A stretch of 64,000 bases of DNA, taken from Pipra filicauda (lineage: Eukaryota; Chordata; Aves; Passeriformes; Pipridae). Position numbers and translations under genes: made by a program. The DNA lies in assembly GCF_003945595.2 (NCBI RefSeq), contig NW_024104286.1, forward strand, positions 620,001 to 684,000, in the 5' to 3' direction. Positions 48,403-61,000 of this stretch are shown here, piece after piece; positions within the stretch are counted from its first letter, which is position 1; every line of letters starts with the position of its first letter. Under the pieces are notes generated by a model that saw nothing but the letters and a program-made list of their open reading frames with translations, was not told where the DNA came from and did no database searches.

Positions 48403-51400
48403 GTATGTGATTTTTCTTAAGACGCCAACAGAAGTTCAGCTGCTTTGAGATCTGCAGGGAGCTTTTGCAAACATACGGCTTCTTCAGGCTGAATGTCCTG
48501 CTTAATCATGTGTTGCATAACAAGCACTGATCTGCAAGGTTTGAAGAGAGCTTTGTCCTGTGTTGTGAACAAAAAATGTGTGGTCACCATAAAGGGCTAT
48601 CTTAAGTAGTCACAGAGGCCACTAACAAGGCAGTGTAGCTCATCAACTTTCTACTGTCTGAGGTCAACCCACAATTTTATTTCAACGAGTATAGATGACT
48701 CAAATGAACTGCAATATGAACAGGTCATGAAGGTCAGAAACCTTAAGATGAAATGCCTTCCTTTTCTTTGCTCTTAAACACAGCTTTTTCTCAATTTGTT
48801 GTTTGCCTTTGGGAATGTGTAGTTCCTTCTGAAGTAGTATGTTACAGACCTCTATTTTGAGAGAGTAGTTTAAAGCAGGTGTACAAAAAAACCACATGCT
48901 GATTTGTGTCCCTCACTTGGAAACATTTCTCCTATTTTAAAGACCATCAAATCTTCAAACACTGCACAAATTAGCAATTAAAGGATGTTCAGGCATTTCT
49001 ATGCTACAGGAAGAAATGTAAGGAGGAAGTTTTAGGAAAAGAAAAAAACAGTACGCCTGAAATTCCGTATTTAAATCAAATAAGCTAAATCAGCTTATTT
49101 ACTGCATAGGTTAGTTGCTGAAAGTCATATGAATGTCCCATATAAAGAACCAAAAGGATATACATCGACCTTCATGTTTCATAAGCTTTAAGTATCCATG
49201 GAATTGCATGGGGCTGATGAAAATTCTTTTCTACCCTGAACATTGTATACATGCACAAGGGCTTAAAATAGTTGCTTTGAACCTACAGGAAAGGATATGC
49301 TGTTTAAGAAATACTTTGGTTGTAGGTGACTTCATGAGAAATAACTTTGATAACTTATCTGCATTGTTCCAATTAATATTCTGATGAATCTCAGGTATTT
49401 TTAAATGATTTAATACTTAAAAACCTAAGAAATAGATTGCGTAATAACATCAGTCTGGATTTCGCTGGAGGAAAATATTTTCTGTGTAGCTATAAAGACA
49501 CTGAGTAATGATTCTGGGTAGCACCTTGATATACTAATCTTTTGTTTCTTATGCTGCAACAAATTTCAGTAGCTACATGATGATCTTATTCACCTGTGGT
49601 CTTCCCTTTGTTTGCCCTAATTTAAAGCAATTGCAAGTCTTAGACTAGAATTTTAATCTTAAATACAAAATAGTGCTAAGGTAATTTCCACTTATTAATT
49701 TTTTTCAGCTTTGTGTATGACACTTGGCTAGGTCTGAATATGTTCCAAGCCTTAATTCTCATAGTACTTATTGATGTTTTCATACTGATCAAAAGGTCAG
49801 TGCAAATGAGAAAATTAATATCTAGGATCTCCATGAAATCATGACTCTGCTTCATGCAGGTAGAAGTAACATGTAGAAGAGTTTCCTGGCAGAATACTCT
49901 ATACCAGTCCCCTGTTTTTGAATGTCTTAACGCTTTCTGATTCCACTAAATTGCATTTATTTCTCAGTTTTCCAGGTTACTACTAAGTAGCTTTTCTCAA
50001 AAGTAAAACACATGGTATCTTCAGCTCTCTTAAGGTTCATATCTGTCTACCTAGGCTGTGAAGTAATGAGTAAGCAACCTCATTTTTATTCAGCCAATCC
50101 AAAAATTATTCATATCTGTCAATAACTTGTTCAAAACAAGCTTAATCTCTCTTAAACCTTAATGAACTCTTTTTCCTTTGCCAATTTCCCTTTAAGTTTA
50201 TATGCACTACTCATCTCTCTGTCTACTAGAAGAATACTGTTAAAACTCCTATAAAACTAGCATTATTAGGTATTTTAACTTTGAAGATATAATGTTCCCC
50301 ATCAGTAAAGACTGCAAAGAAAAAAAAGTCATTTATGTGCTACAGGCTGTACAATTGTTAATAATTGCAGGTTGTTAAAAGTACCTGCAAAATTACATGT
50401 CTGTAATTTCCCTAAATGATCTTTACAAATATTAAGAGATCACTCTATTTTCTAAGTCTTAATTTGTTCAATTATACCAGGGAAACAGGCATAATGATAG
50501 TCTTTGAAAATGCAAGCTCATTGAAAAATAGGTATGTAGTTTAATTTTTTTGCTAGTGTATAATGTGTGAGCTCTGAGACATACAGTAGGGTCTGCTGTA
50601 TAAGGAACAGGCTATTATGAAGTTTCCTTTGAAATTGGAGCGAAGTTTATCTTGGCTTCAAGTGAATTTATTTCTCTCTACTGATTTTTTTTCTTTGGTC
50701 TTTAAGTTTGATCTTGGTTTTGGAGCTTCTATATACATCTTAAATGAAAATACCTCTAAAGCTTTTACTGTTCTAACCACCTAATGCCAAGTGATAAAAC
50801 AAGGATACCTGTGCAACAAAAAATGTTAACGTTCAGGTTTGGGTCAGTGAGACATGAGAGTTGCTGTAGGAATATCCATTTGGCACTGACACCTAGCATG
50901 GTATCTCAGGTTGTCAACACGTTTGGTTAACGGATTTGGTAGCAGGTGGGAGAACAGATCACTGAGGGCTGAACCAGCTCGAGTCGTTTGTGATGCTGTC
51001 CCAGAGAATGTGTTAGAAGTACATGGTACACAATAGATTTTTAGCCAGTAACAATAGAAATTCTCAAACTTAAAACAGTGTTTGGGTTAGGGTTTGTTTT
51101 TTTTTTTTTTGAGACACTGTCAGAACTTGCAGGTCAATTTGGTGTTTATGTGGAGATGCCTTAAGGGGGTGACACGTTCACTGGGTATAGAGGAAGTAGA
51201 CGTCCAAAAAAGATCAGATGCTTCGGTAGGTTCAGCCTACGATTAGAGGAGCTAGGCAGGAATTAGACTTTTCTGATGCAAAATTTTTTACTTGTCTTCA
51301 GTGGCATTGATAAATGCTCACAGTTTGTGGGACTGCTTCCTCTTGTCCAGTTAATGTGAAACAGATCAAATAGCAGTTCCTAGTATCACAAAAGAAAAGG

Positions 51401-52030
51401 AAAACTAAGCCTGGTTTCCTGTGCTTTCATTATTTAAAAATATTCTGCTCTTCCTCTGACATGGTAATTAAAAACCACAGCAAGATCTAAGGCACTAAAT
51501 ATGGACATAATGACATATACATATTGCATAGGGACCTTACCTTATAAATAATCACTAACAGAAACTTCAGTGGTGGTGGTACTTGGTGGGTGAGTCAGTT
51601 TTCTCTAAAGAGTATATCTTATGTACAATTCAATAGGCCCCAAAGTATTTGAGTTAGTATAAAAGGTAACACATTGAATCTGGATGGCACATACCTGGGT
51701 GACAGTATGTTGTCTTTTTGTCTGCACCTTCCTTTTCTGAATGTTAAATACTTAACAGCAAATGTTTTTCTATAGTTGTCGTCTATTACGATTTTAAAAC
51801 TTTTTTAGTTAAATATTTGCACACCCTAAGCAAATACTTGAGGTCCTAAATTTAATGCCATCACAGCATTGAATGCATTGCGAAGGGTACTTGGATACTT
51901 CCCAGTTTGCATGTTCACACCATGCAATGCTCTGTTAAAAAGAACAGATCACATGTGACGTGGGTAGAATGAGCACAGTAGTTTGGGCCAGAAGCACTTA
52001 AATGCTTAATAGACAGTCTTTCTTTTTCAG

Positions 52031-52060
52031 GTGCTATTTCAAGGCTTCTGTCCTTGAAAG
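52031..52060 (+). other. candidate 30-bp microexon B
   Basis: Thirty bases lie between a strong acceptor (TCTTTCTTTTTCAG) and the donor-like GAAAG/GTGAAC. The length is a multiple of three, and spliced after the block at 48293-48402 it adds ten codons without a stop, ending S-V-L-E, and leaves phase 2 unchanged. Skipping it also preserves the frame. The evidence is splice context and phase only. Confidence 0.2.
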
Positions 52061-53834
52061 GTGAACTGCTGAAGTTGTTAACTTTGTATATTTCTATATT
52101 TTTATATTTCTATATAGGCAATCCTTACATCTATGTTAGGTTCTAGAAACAAAGCAAGAAAGCACTGTGTCAGACCTGCTGCTGGGTAGGCTGGGGTGAA
52201 CAGTGCAGCTTCTCCAGAAAGACGTGCCCATGGCTGGGGTGAGCCACTGAGGAGAGGTGGGGAAAGCAGTTTGAATGCCTCCATGATAACCTGGTAAATA
52301 GCATAGCCTTCTAAAATCCCAGCCTAGGCAAAGTGTTTGAAATGAGCTAACTGCTGTCCCACAGAATTACATTAATAAGCAGAAATTTATTCTGGTTGAA
52401 AGATTGTATCAGGACTCCTATCAAGGGCTAAGACTGTGGTTGCTGTACCCTCTGATGTTTTATGTGAATACAAAATCTTATGAATTCAGTAAATGTTTTG
52501 TAAATAGATTTGGTCTAATAGCTTTTGACATTTCTTGTGTGCAAAAGGAAACAATTAAAATAATTGTACTCTTGTTCATTTGATTTTTGTCAAGATGTTG
52601 ATAATAGGATTAGTGTGGGCTGCTGCTGCTGGGTTTTTGTGGAACAGCATCACTTGCTTCAGTTCAGCATAGCTTGTTTCTTACCCTCCTAAAAAATGGT
52701 TAGAGCACTAGAGTCATTGTGTTTCCAGTGTTCTGTAATGAACAAGCAAGTGCTACGAGAAGTTTGTAATTGTGATATTACACTGGAATACAAGCTTGTA
52801 CTGCTCCTTGAGCCAGTTGCTGTTATGTTATTTGATGTGAATGTGTCCCTTGTCTATTTCCTTAGTCCTTGAAATGCAAATAATTTATTTTACTTAATTG
52901 TTTCTATAATTTATAAACTGTAACAGTTGTATCAGTTGGACGGCTGGACAGGTAGAGAGGTTGAGGTGGAAATCTAGTATCAAGATGTAAAATTAGTGTT
53001 GTATGTAACCTAGTGCATAAGTAGGTTTTATTCCAGAAAAGCTGGAGGCTGCAGCTAAACACAACCTCATAAAAGTTTGCTGGATAGAAAGATCAAGAGA
53101 ACTACAGAACTGAGGCTAATCCTGCATATGAGACTTCGTAGTGGACAGTAAAGAATACAACATATAGACAAGGGTGTATAAAATGGGGAGAAGTGTAACA
53201 AGTCAAGTTGGTCCTCAGATCCCCTCAGGGGACCCTGGTAGATTAAATGTGATGGTAGGGGTCAAGGTCAGCCAAGTGGGGTGTTAGGGAGAAGGCAAAG
53301 GAGATGGACCAGAGGAAGAAACTTGAATTCAATATGAAGAGATGGATGCCTTCCTACTTCGAAAAAGTTTTGGCTGTTATTGTGGGTTCCCTGAGGATGT
53401 TGATATGGTGTCAATAAGAAAGCAAATGGAACAAAAAGGAAAGAGATAAGCATATTTTCTCTTTACTTTTCTGTGCATCTTATTACATATCCTGGTCTTG
53501 AATGTTTTGTATGGTTTTAGCCCCCATTGTCTCTGTCTTGGCAAATAAGAGACAACTTTAAAAAGCTGCAGAAAAAGGCAATTTTCATAGAATCAGTAAA
53601 ATTCAAACATAAAAAATAAATTATGAATGGCATTGAGTACCTTCATGGGGTCTAACTATATAGATGTAGCTGTTTCGGATATAGCTTTCCTAGAGCTAGT
53701 ACTAGATAACTGTTTTCTTGGAAGGAAAGGTGCACATATCAGCCATCATTCTGTGTTTGTATACATTCTATTGTATGTATACATGCTATACTGCTAATAT
53801 TAATTTTAAAGTTTGTTTGCTTTTGCTGTTATAG

Positions 53835-53893
53835 AGATGCTCAACTGGACCCAATGCAAAAGTTAGTATGGGCTTACAATGAGCATGTGAGCT
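53835..53893 (+). other. candidate 59-bp exon C
   Basis: The acceptor is a T-rich tract ending TGTTATAG, and the donor is AGCT/GTAAGTAA. Entered in phase 2 from either preceding candidate block, the frame reads D-A-Q-L-D-P-M-Q-K-L-V-W-A-Y-N-E-H-V-S with no stop and leaves phase 1. The peptide looks protein-like but I cannot assign it to a family. Confidence 0.25.
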
Positions 53894-54544
53894 GTAAGTA
53901 ATTTACCTGATTAAGTTGACTAAACAGTCCTTGAAACTTCATAAAACTATTTTTGTTCTTTGTGCTGGCTGTCTGATAGCAATGTGGAAACTCTTCAAAT
54001 GCTAAATTCTTGTTAATCTAGACTTGACTAATGAGTGTGAAGCAAAGCAGTGTTCAGACTGCTCTAATTTGAATGAGTCATCATAGCCAATTTGGCATAG
54101 CCAGTATGCAACAGTCCTACACTGGAAATTCAGATACTGATGTCAAGCTTCCTTTGTTTGTGGATACTTTTACTTTCAGACAATGCTGAATCTTTCTTAA
54201 TCTGACAGTTAAATTACTACTCTTTTTCCCCATGTCTTTGTGGCAGTAGAATCTGTACTTAATTTGATCTATTATAAATGGTGAAAAACTAAATTATGTC
54301 AGGAGATCTGGTATCAGATCAAGATCTTAAAGCATCATTATACATATTTCTTTAGGTGGTTGGAACCAGTAACTTTTTTTCCTTTTACAAGATGTCAAAC
54401 TTGGTATGTGGCAATAAATCTATTGGACAGAATACTGGCTCATAAAAAGCTGGGGTCTTAAATCTTCTATGTGAATGGCAGCCAATATAATTGATGTATG
54501 ACATAGAAAAGCTGTACTGTGGTCCACTATCTGAATTTATTCAG

Positions 54545-54588
54545 TAAGCAAATCAAAACAGTTGCATTTGAAAAAGGTTTTCTGGCAG
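54545..54588 (+). other. candidate 44-bp exon D
   Basis: The acceptor is moderate (CTGAATTTATTCAG) and the donor strong (GGCAG/GTAAGAAG). Entered in phase 1 from 53835-53893 it is open for 15 codons ending K-V-F-W-Q and leaves phase 0. It is the weakest link of the chain because of its acceptor. I found no convincing next exon: open phase-0 blocks after acceptor-like sites at about 57190 and 57422 are equally compatible with chance. Confidence 0.15.
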
Positions 54589-55810
54589 GTAAGAAGAATA
54601 TAAACCATGGAGACTGTGAACTCTGTTTTGCTCTAAATGATTACAGTGACTTGGGGGTTATTCTAGCTTTCCAGCCATGTATGTTCTTATGTATCTTCTA
54701 AAATGCAGAATTATCCCATGCACTAGGGATCTGACTGGAATGATTCTTGTGAGCTAATAATGCACAGACTGGTATTTGCCTTGTAATGCTGTCATGTTTT
54801 GTTGCTATGCAAGAGAAAGCAGCAACTTGCTAATTTAAGTCTAACATTCAGATACCATTCTTCTTTTGTTCTTAACATAGGTCCTTGACTAATCAGGCAC
54901 AGTCGGATCATTTGACTTGGCTGAAAGTTCCTGTAATTTACTGGCTTCTTAATTTAGTGCTATAAAACTGCATAATACTAGCACTTGTCTCATGAATGTG
55001 TAGCCTATTATATTTCATAATTATTATATTTGATTTAAATATGATAAATCTTTTAATTAAAATCTTCCAATGAAGGCAATGTGAGAAATAAAAACAGTTT
55101 GTGTGGAGGAGCTGTTACTGAAGGGTTTGTGTGGCTCTTCCGCCTGCTGGGATTAGGTAGCACTTGTCAAAATTGTTAGATTAAAATAAGGCAGTGATGT
55201 CTGTGATAAGCCAAATCTTTAAAAGTGGGTTTCTAATAATAACTTGCCCACTTCTGTGTTCCCTAAACCATTGTTTAATGATGGGGGTTTGGAAGCTCAG
55301 TTGTTTATGCACTGCTATTCAACTTGAGCTATGGGACAGCATGTGATTAGTATGCCTGTGTTCACCTCTGGCCTTGGTTACTGTCTGAGCAATTTCATGA
55401 TAAGAGAGAAAGTTTTTAGGACCAAACAGTTGGTGATCAAACAAGTTCTTAGGATGATTTCAGACTCTGTATGGCCTGTGGTTATGTTAATCCAAGTTTT
55501 CATTTGAAACTAGGCCTCATGTTTTAAGTTAAACACCTTCTGATTACTCTGAAAGAACATAGCCTGAGTAACTGGGATGGCAATTAGAATGAAGAAGTTA
55601 TGCTGTATAATACTGATTTCTGTTCTGAACCAATCTCTCAATTCTTCTATGTGTCATGAGAATGGTAAGATCAAGTGAATACTGGTAGATAACAGACAGT
55701 TTTCTGGTGGCATTCACCAAAACACATAACATAAGAGCAAATTGTATGCATTTATCTGCTTACCCCAAAAGGACAATTAACTCTGCTTTTGAAATTGGGA
55801 AACATATTGG

Positions 55811-56072
55811 AATCATAGAAGGGTTTGGCCTTGAAGGGATATCTTTCACTTGATCATCTTGATCAAAGCCCCATCCAACTTGACCTTGAACATTTCCAGT
55901 GGTGGGGCATCCACAACTTCTCTGGGTAACTTCTTCCAGTGACTTGCCACTCTCATCATGAAAAACTTCTTCCTTATGTCCAAAGTTAACCTATCCTCTT
56001 TCTGTCTGAAATTATTGCCCCTTGTCTTGCTATTACAACCCTTGGCAAAAAAGCTCCATCATTCTTATAAGC
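55811..56072 (-). mobile_element. CR1 LINE, 3' part (outer copy, first segment)
   Basis: The segment opens with AATCATAGAAGGGTTTGG and CTTGAAGGGATATC, the reverse complement of a diverged CR1 3' end. It is followed by the GGCATCCACAACTTCTCTGG and TTCTTCCTTATGTC blocks seen in the same order in the copy at 44296. Sense strand is -. Similarity breaks at about 56072, where a CR1 3' end in the opposite direction begins, and resumes at about 56209. Confidence 0.92.
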
Positions 56073-56208
56073 CTGACGGAGCTCAAGGAGTGTTTGGCCA
56101 ATACTCTCAGGGGCATGGTGTTATTCTTGGGAAGGGTCCTGTGCAGGGCCAGGAGTTCGATTCAATGATCCTGATGGGTTCCTTCCAACTCTGCATATCT
56201 GTGATATC
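56073..56208 (+). mobile_element. CR1 LINE 3' end nested in opposite orientation
   Basis: The + strand reads as a CR1 3' terminus: GGAGCTCAAGGAGTGTTTGG, then GTGCAGGGCCAGGAGTTCGA, CAATGATCCTGATGGG, TTCCTTCCAACTC and a degraded terminal TCTGTGATAT. At about 136 bp it is only the 3' tail of an element. It interrupts the outer minus-strand CR1, so it inserted later. Its ending differs from that of the outer copy, which points to a different CR1 subfamily. Confidence 0.9.
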
Positions 56209-56440
56209 AAGAGGCTACAATGAGGTCTGCCTGGAGCTGTGCCTAGGCTGAAAAACATCTACTATGTCTTCATAAATAAGATGTTCCAACCCTCTGACTT
56301 TTGTGACCCTCTTGTGGACCCCCTCTGTAACATGTCTGTCCTGTACTGAGGACCCCAGAACTAAATGCAGTACTCCAGGTATGGTCTCACAAGAGCAGAG
56401 GAATGTACAGGGAGAGGAAGGGGGGAAGGAGTTTGGTGCC
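56209..56440 (-). mobile_element. CR1 LINE (outer copy, second segment)
   Basis: Resumes the outer CR1 with CAATGAGGTCTGCCTGGAGC, then GATGTTCCAACCCTCTGA, GAGGACCCCAGAACTAAA and GCAGTACTCCAGGTATGG, in the same order as the copy at 44296. The minus frame starting near 56585 ends inside it with a recognisable CR1 reverse-transcriptase block, S-S-A-L-V-R-P-Y-L-E-Y-C. The right edge fades near 56440. The element is dead: 5'-truncated, diverged and interrupted. Confidence 0.88.
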
Positions 56441-58009
56441 AGGCTGCCAAGTGCAAGAATAATTCTAAATGCATGGTAAATGCTGCAGTGTGTCCTCTTA
56501 CCATTAAGACATGTAGGTTTTCTCTTGATATGTGAACAGCTGAATTAAATGAACAATTAAATGAAGCAATACCATTAGGTTCCAAATGTTTTCCCTTTTA
56601 TTCTTAGTTTCTGGCATTTCCCCTATCCATTGGCCCATAATTAGCTTATTTGTTTAAAATTCAGTAGGTATCTAGGGATTTAAAACCTAATATGTCCTTA
56701 ATCATGGTCAGTAATTTTAATCCTATTCTCTTTGCAAGTGGGAGAAAAATGCAACTGCAAATTAAATTGGCAAGAAGAGTTTGCCTCCTTTCTCTTTTCC
56801 TTCCAGTTGTTAGACCTTAGCCTATTGCTCTCTTCTCTCCTGGATCAGGTCACCTATATGATAAATGGAGAAATGATCAGGGTCAGTTTTGCATGTACAT
56901 GTCCACATGTGTGAGGTGTGCTTAGTTTAACATGAATTACTTTCCCAGAGTTAGCTGTAGAAGTGCAGGGGAAGGAGTGAAGGGGTGAAGATGAGTGAGT
57001 GGGACAGCAAGTGGGGAAGGCCTCTTCCCAGGGTTCATGTGTTTTATCCTGACCAGAAATGCTTGTATTGCCCATGCAGTGCTCAGTGTGATATGTCCTG
57101 CCAGTTTTGCACTATTAAATGACAGTGACCAGGGGTTAACTTTTCTTCTCATTGCTTCTCATCCTTCCATCATTTCTGCATATCTCAGGTCTGCAGGTTG
57201 TCACGTGCAGGAATATTTAATATGGCTGAGTCTTACCACCAGTCCTGGGACCCTTTTAGTAGGACAAGCATGATTTTCCCTGGCTTTTTGTAAAACTATC
57301 TCCAATTAATATATCTCATACTCCAGTTAGATAACGGAGTGTTGTCTGTGCCACATAGTCTTTATGATGAGAAGCCTTACTAAGAGCAAGGTGGTGTTTC
57401 TGAAGTGCGTGTTTTCCTCCAGGAGATGGCAAGTATGTGGTCTTCAAGCAACCTAATTATTTGGAACCTGTTGTTGCTGCCCATGCTATCCATTTCCACT
57501 GAGCTGAAGTTCCTAACTCTTGCCTCCCATTTCTTTTCCTCATGATACTGAAGTTTTCTGTGGTCATTGGGATATTGAAGCATTTCAGTAAATCATGGTG
57601 TGAAGTCTAAGCTATTTGTTCTAAAACATGTAAATCACATCCTTCTGTGTTTAAGGGATCTGTTACACAGTGAGGATAGATACTGGTTCAATTAGGAGCC
57701 CTTTCTATAGGGATCTAGGAGAAAGCACTGACAGGGTATTTTGGCTGTGTCCTACAAAATAGGTTTTGGCCTTTCCGGAGGTCATATAGGCTAAACAATA
57801 AGAGAATAAGAGGGTAACAGTAAGAGCACAGGTCTTCATTTAGTAAAGAGGTGAACTTAATGTATCTGCAGTCTCCCAAAGGCTAACAAGCTTACTGGGT
57901 AAGTAAAAGGATGTTTAAGTTTTGGTGTAAATCTACTTAAGTCTTCCAAAATGGGACTGGGACTACCATTTACTGATACATGAAGTTAAAAATGCAAAAT
58001 GAGATAGTA
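56441..58009. other. non-coding stretch between CR1 copies
   Basis: No repeat family was recognised. Acceptor-like sites at about 57189 (TGCATATCTCAG) and 57421 (TTTTCCTCCAG) precede blocks open for 25-40 codons in more than one frame, too ambiguous to call exons. Confidence 0.4.
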
Positions 58010-58078
58010 ACTTGGGGATCTCTGGAGGTCTTCTAGTCCAGAGCCCTTCTCAAAGCAGGGCTGATTTCGAAGCTGTCT
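58010..58078 (-). mobile_element. short CR1 3'-end relic
   Basis: GGGGATCTCTGGAGGTC, TTCTAGTCCAGAGCCC, CTCAAAGCAGGGCTGA and TTTCGAAGCTG follow in the order of the reverse complement of a CR1 3' region. Only about 70 bp is recognisable and the terminal words are missing, so it is an old fragment. Confidence 0.75.
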
Positions 58079-61000
58079 TCTGCTTTCCTACCATTCTTTC
58101 TGGAAGTGATCAGTGGGACTAAGCATAACTTAAAATTGTAAACCTCTGCCTTCAGATATGGGGGGCTCTTTCATAAAAATAGCCCTAAAAACATTCACAG
58201 GCACCATTTTGGGGTCTCTAATCAAGATGGCAGAGTTCTGACTTGCCAACAAAATTTTTCAGATTTACTTCTGAGAAGAATTTTTAATTACTAATCATTT
58301 CAAAGAAGTCTTGAAAGACTTTTCCTTCTTTCTATGAATCAATAACGAATTTGGAAAGAGACTCTTCCACATTTTATGATCAGATGTTTTCCATGTTGCT
58401 AACAGCTGCATCTCTTCGTGCACACCCAGCAGATAGGACACAAACATGTATGCTTTACATGGATGTCAATCCATGGCTGTCATTACAATGAATGCAAGCT
58501 CTAGTGGAAGAAGTTACAATGAACTACCAGTATACACGTTTTTAAGTGACAGCATATGCATGCAATGAAGTCTGTGGTAGCTTGTGCATGTTGTGTGTTA
58601 AGGAAGTTGCTTTCAATAGACAAATAGGTGCTTTAATGACAGAAATGGAGCAAAGTATCTTGAAACCAGATAGGGAGACTGCAACAGCTGTTAAGCTATT
58701 TCTTAAAATGCACCCTTACTACTATGGAAGAAATGCAAGACACATGGTGGGACTGCAGCCACTATTTATACACAATCCTTCAGTCCCAGGAGAAATTTCT
58801 TTCATTTATGAATACTGAAGCTTTAAAAAATAAGCCAACATATTTTATGCGTTACAATGGTGTATTCACAGTTGTGAATGTGTACTATCATTGTGTGGTA
58901 GATGCTAATCCTAGGTTTAAAACTTTTTCTTTCAGGGTGGAAACACATTCACATCTGGAGCTCACTAGAAAGGGGCATTGAGAGTTGTTTGGCAACTTGG
59001 GTACATAATTATTTCAGTACTGGAAGCATGTGCCTCTTGCTTTTACAGGAGACCCAGTAAAAGGGCACAGTACCTCAGACTTCATGCAGATAAAGCTCAT
59101 ATGGATGCAATGAAATATCTTTTATTGCTTTATTGAGTATCAATAGTATAATTGACATTTATTAAACATGTAAAATGTTGTAAATATTCATATCTAAAAT
59201 TTTCTGTTCTCTGTAGGTAAAAATTGATATTTTAATTTACCCAAATTAAGACCAAGCAGTGAGAGTACACTAGTAAACATTTTTTCCTTGCAAGAATAAA
59301 GTAGTTTAGGTATTCTTGTTATATGTATACCTTACTTTCAGAAGATACAGGTATTTCAGACAAAGCAAGGCTATTCAGAATCTTGCTAGAAAGACATGGA
59401 TGGGTTTCTTTGAGAACATTCTGGAAAGGAAAACTGACTATTTTAGGCCATCAAAAAAACATGGGATTTGCATGTATTTTGGGCATTTGTATATGTCCTC
59501 TTCCAGACATGATGTTTGTTGTAAAACTGCTTGGAACTGCCTTTTAAAACATATCTTCATTCTAGACTGCTGCTCCAAATACATTTAAGTAACTGACTTC
59601 TAGATTTTCATTCTAATTCTCTTTCCTCTGCCATGTCTGAGTGGTCCAACTAGACCTTTTTAAAATATAATGTCAGTATTATGCTGACATCGATATTCCT
59701 TTGTATCTTCATAGTTAGTATTACAGATTTACCTTTTAAAACCTGGTCTCTTTGGTAAAAAGTGTTACAGACAAGTGGGAAAATTAGCATTATGTTTACA
59801 AGCAAGGGAAGACTCTCCAGGAAGTATATTTTGGTGTTTTAAGTAAGATATTCACAAAATAACACATACACGTTCTTCCAAATTTTAGGCTGTGGTTTAT
59901 AGGAAGTAATAATTTGCACTTTTCTGGATTGCAGAAATATAGTCAATCCTGGATCTCAGTATGCCTGCAGACAGTAGGCATGCATCTGTTAGCTATCTAA
60001 AGTCCTACTTTAAAGCTTCAAGGAACCTCCAAGTAAATCTTAAAGTTTTGTCAAGCTTCTGTGCTTGTTGTGTCCACTGCGGTCCCTGAAGAGAGAAGGC
60101 TACAGGGTCACACCTGTTCCTTGGAATGAATCGTGTAATTTATGCTCAAGTGGCTTTGGGGTCACAATACAGAGAAACAAAATCCCCAAAGGAGAGAACA
60201 GATTCTTTCATCTGCATGATCTAAACAGGTGTTGCCACCTTTTATGCCAGCTGCCAAATCTTGGCAGAAAGCAATGCTAAGGAATAGAAGACAAAAATAA
60301 GGCAACAGTACGTTGTCCTGAAACTTGTGTTTCACTGGTTGATTTTCATTCCATGTGGGACTTGCGTAAGTGTATAAAGAGGAAGGAGATGTTGTTCTAC
60401 CTACCTTGGTTTTGTTTTCAAAGTTCAAAGATACAGTTAAAGGCAAGAGCTTGGCACAGAAATTAAAATTCTATGAAGGGATAGGTTCTGAAATAAGTTG
60501 GTGTGACAGGTCTTTCTTAGTTTCAACAAAGGGTTTCTGCCTGAATTATTGGTTAGAAGTACTGGAGTAACATGGGTAGCAAAATACCTTGTTTACAATG
60601 TGCATTTTTGAGGAGTTGAAGACACTTCTTTTTGATCACCGAAACAGCAGTTCAAATCCTGAAGAACAAGCAAATGTAGTATTAGAGAGATTTAGATCTT
60701 TTCCAGTTGATGTATATGAAATTCTTAAAGGAGAGAGGAAAAAATAACTCTATTCATGTAAACTGAAAAGAGACTAACTTGATTGTATGGTTAACTTTTC
60801 AAGACAGAATTTGAAATTGATATGAAAAAATCATAAAAATATATAGAATAATAGAAAAAGTAGATAACTTTTATTACTACTGCTGATATCTACTACAGCA
60901 CAAATAATTTGATTTTTATGTAAACCTTGTTTCTTTTTTTAAGGAAAAAAGGTACAGGCCTTTATCTGTAATTGAGTTGAGTTGGTAACATGATCACTAG

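Larger units (their letters stand above)
48403..55810. other. A/T-rich stretch, intron-like if the candidate exons are real
   Basis: Apart from the small splice-flanked blocks listed separately, no gene or transposon was recognised. It contains a 14-base T run at 51097-51110 and a short two-copy repeat of TATATTTCTATAT at 52087-52115 (period 16). Frames of 60-83 codons in this part show no domain. Confidence 0.4.

Noticed and set aside
51080..51096. Telomere-like words TTTGGGTTAGGGTTTG
   Set aside because: Fewer than two TTAGGG-type units; not an interstitial telomeric repeat.
55958..56251. 97-codon plus-strand frame
   Set aside because: It runs across the nested CR1 junctions and mixes antisense and sense retrotransposon sequence.
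57422..57520. Possible exon after the acceptor-like TTTTCCTCCAG
   Set aside because: Two frames are open for 25-40 codons with no way to choose between them and no donor; kept only as a note.
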